A stretch of 9,411 bases of DNA from assembly GCA_016200385.1 (NCBI GenBank), contig JACQEV010000350.1, positions 1 to 9,411 of the forward strand, read 5' to 3'. Numbering within the stretch: position 1 is the first letter of the stretch; each line of letters starts with the position of its first letter. This DNA comes from Candidatus Methylomirabilota bacterium. Its GTDB lineage: Bacteria > Methylomirabilota > Methylomirabilia > Methylomirabilales > Methylomirabilaceae. Positions 7,096 to 9,411 of this stretch are shown one piece after another. Below the pieces are notes generated by a model. The model had not been told where the DNA came from and searched no databases. It saw nothing but the letters and a program-made list of their open reading frames with translations. The position numbers were made by a program, and so were the translations under genes.

Positions 7096-7111
7096 CTCCA
7101 GTGTGCTGGAG
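7096..7111 (+). other. stem-loop CTCCAG-TGTG-CTGGAG
   Basis: This is a perfect 6-base-pair stem with a TGTG loop. Its right arm (TGCTGGAG) resembles the right arm of the hairpin at 7138-7155 (TGCTGGGG), so it may be a diverged third copy of the same element. No T-run follows. Confidence 0.5.
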
Positions 7112-7119
7112 GGTTCGTC

Positions 7120-7158
7120 AATCCGCATAGCGCTCATTCCCCAGCTTGCTGGGGAGTC
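7120..7158 (+). repeat. copy 2 of duplicated palindromic element
   Basis: It begins with the same 14 bases AATCCGCATAGCGC (7120-7133) seen at the clpX end and finishes with the same GGGGAGTC. Its core TCCCCAGC-TT-GCTGGGGA (7138-7155) is a perfect 8-base inverted repeat. It lies 117 bases downstream of copy 1 and about 25 bases before the bamD ATG, so the hairpin is close to the bamD ribosome binding site. Confidence 0.7.
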
Positions 7159-7182
7159 TCGCAGTGCCTGAGGGTGATCGAC

Positions 7183-8088
7183 ATGAAGGGGTCTATGCGG
7201 CGCCAGATACTCGTGGGAAGCTGCCTGCTGTTCGCACTCTCCATCTCGGGGTGCGCGATCCTCGATCTCTTCCCATCGAAACGGGCCGAGGCACCCGGCG
7301 GCTCGGACCAGGAGTTGCTGAGCCGCGCCGACGCAGCCATCGCACGGAAGAAGTACGACGAGGGGCGCAAGAACCTTCAGCGCCTGATCAACCAATTCCC
7401 CGAGAGCGAACTGGTTCCGGTGGCGCGTCTCAACGTAGGCCGCTCTTTCTTCAATGAAAAGCGGTACGACGAGGCGCGCGCCGAGTACCAGCGATTCATC
7501 GAGTTGTTTCCACAACATGAGCGAGTTGACGAAGCGCGCTATCACATGGGACTTTCCTTTTTCCGCCAGATGGAAAAGGCAGACCGTGATCAGTCGCTGT
7601 CAAAAAAAGCGATCGCGGAGTTTCAGACGCTGGTCAGCGAATTTCGCGACTCTCAGTACGCCGCGGACGCCAAGGCCAAACTGGCAGAGTGTCGCCGGCA
7701 ACTCGCGAACAAGGAGCTCTACGTCGGCAAATTCTACTTCAACCGTGGCGCCTATAGCGCTGCCATCAGACGGTTCGAGACAGTCCTGAAAGAGTACCCG
7801 GGCTCCGAATACGGCGATCAGGCCCTCTACTATCTGGGGGAGTCGCTCTGGGAGCTCGAGCAGAAGGGGGCCGCCAAACCCATTTTCGAGCGGGTCCTCT
7901 CCCAATTCCCAGACTCCGACATGGCTCCGCTTGCCGCCAAGCGGCTTGGAGTCGCTCTCGCCCCGAACCCACGCCGCAAGCCGACCCCCAGTTTCTTCAG
8001 CACCGTGTACGCCACGATGACAGACACGTTGTCAGAGGTGAAGGACGCCGTCCTGGATAGTGACCTCTGGCAGACCTGGGTACCGTAG
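7183..8088 (+). CDS. bamD: BamD-family outer membrane assembly lipoprotein
   Basis: BamD is a periplasmic-face lipoprotein of the outer-membrane beta-barrel assembly (BAM) complex. The 301-residue product starts with a lipoprotein signal peptide: basic MKGSMRRQ, a hydrophobic core, then lipobox SISGC with the lipidated cysteine at 24. TPR-like repeats follow, such as RADAAIARKKYDEGRKNLQRL, then FFNEKRYDEARAEYQRF and FYFNRGAYSAAIRRFETVL, each followed by a P-E/Q-S/H turn typical of BamD. The start ATG at 7183 is favoured by GAGGGTGA about 6-8 bases upstream; GTG 7174 and ATG 7195 are in-frame alternatives. It is longer than E. coli BamD (about 245 residues), with a C-terminal extension after the last TPR rich in Pro/Arg and then TMTDTLSEVKDAVLDSDLW. 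A general TPR lipoprotein (YbgF/CpoB-like) is the alternative, but the lipobox plus early TPRs favour BamD. rsmA starts about 34 bases downstream. Confidence 0.85.
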   Translation: MKGSMRRQILVGSCLLFALSISGCAILDLFPSKRAEAPGGSDQELLSRADAAIARKKYDEGRKNLQRLINQFPESELVPVARLNVGRSFFNEKRYDEARAEYQRFIELFPQHERVDEARYHMGLSFFRQMEKADRDQSLSKKAIAEFQTLVSEFRDSQYAADAKAKLAECRRQLANKELYVGKFYFNRGAYSAAIRRFETVLKEYPGSEYGDQALYYLGESLWELEQKGAAKPIFERVLSQFPDSDMAPLAAKRLGVALAPNPRRKPTPSFFSTVYATMTDTLSEVKDAVLDSDLWQTWVP

Positions 8089-8122
8089 CAGGTCAAGGCG
8101 AGCGCACTCGCGGCGTACACAC

Positions 8123-9121
8123 ATGGTCACGCGGCCTCCTGCTCCGGGCGAGGACGCCACTGCAGCGTTGTCGCGAATGCGTGGGCGCAGGGGGGTAGAG
8201 CGGGCGCCGTCCCTCGGGCAGCAGACCCGTTCGTTGCTCCGCCACTACCATCTGGCGCCGAGAAGAGGCCTCGGGCAAAGTTTCCTGATCGCGCCGACCG
8301 TTCGCGATCTGATCGTCGACGCGGCAGAGTTGGGCCCGGACGACCTGGTGGTGGAGATCGGTCCCGGCACCGGCGTCCTGACTGAAGCCCTCGCCGAAAA
8401 AGCGGGCTGGCTGGTGGCGATCGAGCAAGACCGCGGGCTGTATCAACTGCTTGTGGATCGCTTCGGAAATCGACCCAGGGTTTCGTTGATCTGCGGTGAC
8501 GGCCTCGTCTTCGACTATCCAAGATTTCTCGGCGAGATGTTCCCAGGACATGGACGGGCCAAGCTGGTTTCGAACCTCCCCTATTCAGTTGCCACCCCTC
8601 TCATCCTCCGACTAATCCCGCTGTACCATGACTTTTCGTTCCTCCTGGTGATGGTGCAGCGCGAAGTGGCACGCCGGCTCCTGGCTGCGCCGGGGGAGGA
8701 CGGGTACAGTGCCTTGACGCTGAGATGTCGCTACGAGGCGGAGGCCACCGTGGTGGCCCAGGTGCCGAGAACCGCTTTCTATCCCAGGCCCGCGGTGGAT
8801 TCGACGCTCGTCCGCCTCGACCTGCTCCCGAGGCCCAGGGTATCGGTGCAATGCCCTGATCTCTTGTTTCGCGTGGTGCGGGCTGCATTCGGGCAGCGAA
8901 GGAAGACGCTCCGGAATGCCTTGCTAGGCGGGGGCATCGTGGCGGACTCGATGGTCCTGGAGCGGATCCTGACCGATGTGAGCATCAATTCGAAGCGCCG
9001 CGGGGAGACCCTGGACCTTACTGAATTCGCCAAGCTGGCGGATCATCTGCATGCGATGCACGTGGTCCCGCCCCCACGAGATCCCGGCGAAGAAGAAGAT
9101 GTGTCAGACGACCACGGATGA
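8123..9121 (+). CDS. rsmA: 16S rRNA (adenine1518-N6/adenine1519-N6)-dimethyltransferase
   Basis: RsmA/KsgA transfers four methyl groups from SAM to two adjacent adenines in the 16S rRNA 3' hairpin during late 30S assembly. The visible motifs are RRGLGQSFL (47-55), SAM motif I VVEIGPGTG (76-84), the ribose-binding acidic residue E101, ICGDG (123-127) and the catalytic NLPY (151-154). FYPRPAVDSTLVRL and RAAFGQRRKTLRNAL complete the C-terminal domain. From ATG 8123 the product is 332 residues, longer than the usual 270-290. ATG 8177 would give 314 residues and fits the family N-terminus better. Neither start has a clear ribosome binding site, so the start is unsettled. The frame is also open back to 8060, overlapping bamD. 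A charged tail (DPGEEEDVSDDHG) extends beyond the usual end. thiL starts 21 bases after the stop. Confidence 0.94.
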   Translation: MVTRPPAPGEDATAALSRMRGRRGVERAPSLGQQTRSLLRHYHLAPRRGLGQSFLIAPTVRDLIVDAAELGPDDLVVEIGPGTGVLTEALAEKAGWLVAIEQDRGLYQLLVDRFGNRPRVSLICGDGLVFDYPRFLGEMFPGHGRAKLVSNLPYSVATPLILRLIPLYHDFSFLLVMVQREVARRLLAAPGEDGYSALTLRCRYEAEATVVAQVPRTAFYPRPAVDSTLVRLDLLPRPRVSVQCPDLLFRVVRAAFGQRRKTLRNALLGGGIVADSMVLERILTDVSINSKRRGETLDLTEFAKLADHLHAMHVVPPPRDPGEEEDVSDDHG

Positions 9122-9142
9122 AGACATGGAGGCGGACACCCG

Positions 9143-9411
9143 ATGAAGGTCTCGGCTATTGGCGAATTTGGCCTTATCGAGCGGATCAGGAAACTCCTGC
9201 CTCGGCCGAGCGATGCCCTCCTTGGGATCGGCGATGACTGCGCCGTCCTGCGACCGGCGGCAAGCAAAGACCTTCTCCTGACGACCGATCTGCTCGTTGA
9301 TCACATCGATTTCACGCAGCACACCATGACACCCTTTTATCTTGGGCGGAAGGCGATGGGGATGAATCTCAGCGACATTGCCGCCATGGGCGGGCTGCCA
9401 CGCGCCGCACT
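9143..9411 (+). CDS. thiL: thiamine-monophosphate kinase, 3' end off window
   Basis: ThiL phosphorylates thiamine monophosphate to thiamine diphosphate, the last step of cofactor synthesis, in the cytoplasm. The first 89 codons are present. The N-terminal IGEFGLIERI (6-15) is followed by the metal-binding LGIGDDCAVL (27-36), LLTTDLLVDHIDF (45-57) and KAMGMNLSDIAAMGG (70-84), all PurM/ThiL-type ATP-binding motifs. D56 replaces the histidine often found in the VEGVHF-like segment; aspartate there also occurs in homologues as I recall. GGAGG at 9128-9132 lies 10 bases before the ATG. The only ATG between the rsmA stop and this one on a competing frame (9126) reads six codons and stops at the thiL start (ATGA). 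It is probably the last gene of a bamD-rsmA-thiL unit in this window. Confidence 0.93.
   Translation, partial: MKVSAIGEFGLIERIRKLLPRPSDALLGIGDDCAVLRPAASKDLLLTTDLLVDHIDFTQHTMTPFYLGRKAMGMNLSDIAAMGGLPRAA

Noticed and set aside
5724..7121. Long open frame of 465 codons on the minus strand opposite clpX
   Set aside because: It mirrors a highly conserved gene in a GC-rich genome. The translation is rich in Leu, Asp and Gly with no recognisable domain, and clpX on the other strand is unambiguous.
9126..9146. Six-codon upstream frame ending at the thiL ATGA
   Set aside because: Its ATG overlaps the GGAGG that serves thiL and it has no ribosome binding site of its own. It is more likely incidental than a regulatory leader peptide.

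Overview
This GC-rich bacterial window is mostly chromosomal housekeeping sequence, with no sign of mobile DNA, phage or CRISPR. The organism looks Gram-negative, because it encodes a BamD-type outer-membrane assembly lipoprotein. The gene neighbourhood (tRNA-Leu, tig, clpP, clpX) and the free-standing sugar isomerase resembling the Pgi half of Tal-Pgi fusions fit a deep-branching proteobacteria-like lineage such as NC10/Methylomirabilota or Rokubacteria. That placement is inference from gene style and is weakly held.

Region 1 (1-1752, minus strand) is a two-gene sugar-phosphate operon: rpiA (ribose-5-phosphate isomerase), then a glucose-6-phosphate isomerase gene that runs off the left edge. 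A good sigma70-type promoter on the minus strand (TTGACA, 18-base spacer, TATAAG; 1911-1940) lies about 150 bases upstream. It is overlapped by two imperfect 17-base direct repeats exactly 21 bases apart, a candidate operator.

Region 2 (1753-3412) is the divergent intergenic region followed by alr (alanine racemase, D-alanine for peptidoglycan) on the plus strand. A perfect 16-base palindrome follows alr.

Region 3 (3442-7013, plus strand) holds tRNA-Leu(UAG), tig (trigger factor), clpP and clpX. A near-consensus extended -10 promoter sits just before the tRNA. The tRNA ends only 29 bases before tig, so tig mRNA is probably released by tRNA 3' processing. tig and clpP are 17 bases apart. clpX has its own strong ribosome binding site after a 203-base spacer containing a tandem 11-base duplication and an inverted repeat. 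Together these genes handle nascent-chain folding and ATP-dependent proteolysis.

Region 4 (7013-7182) is a non-coding spacer packed with four stem-loops. Two of them belong to a duplicated element of about 40 bases whose first copy contains the clpX stop codon. This is the least explained structure in the window.

Region 5 (7183-9411, plus strand) is bamD, rsmA/ksgA (16S rRNA dimethyladenosine transferase) and the first 89 codons of thiL (thiamine-monophosphate kinase), closely spaced and probably co-transcribed. No wholly new protein system is visible. The interesting material is regulatory and structural DNA between conserved genes.
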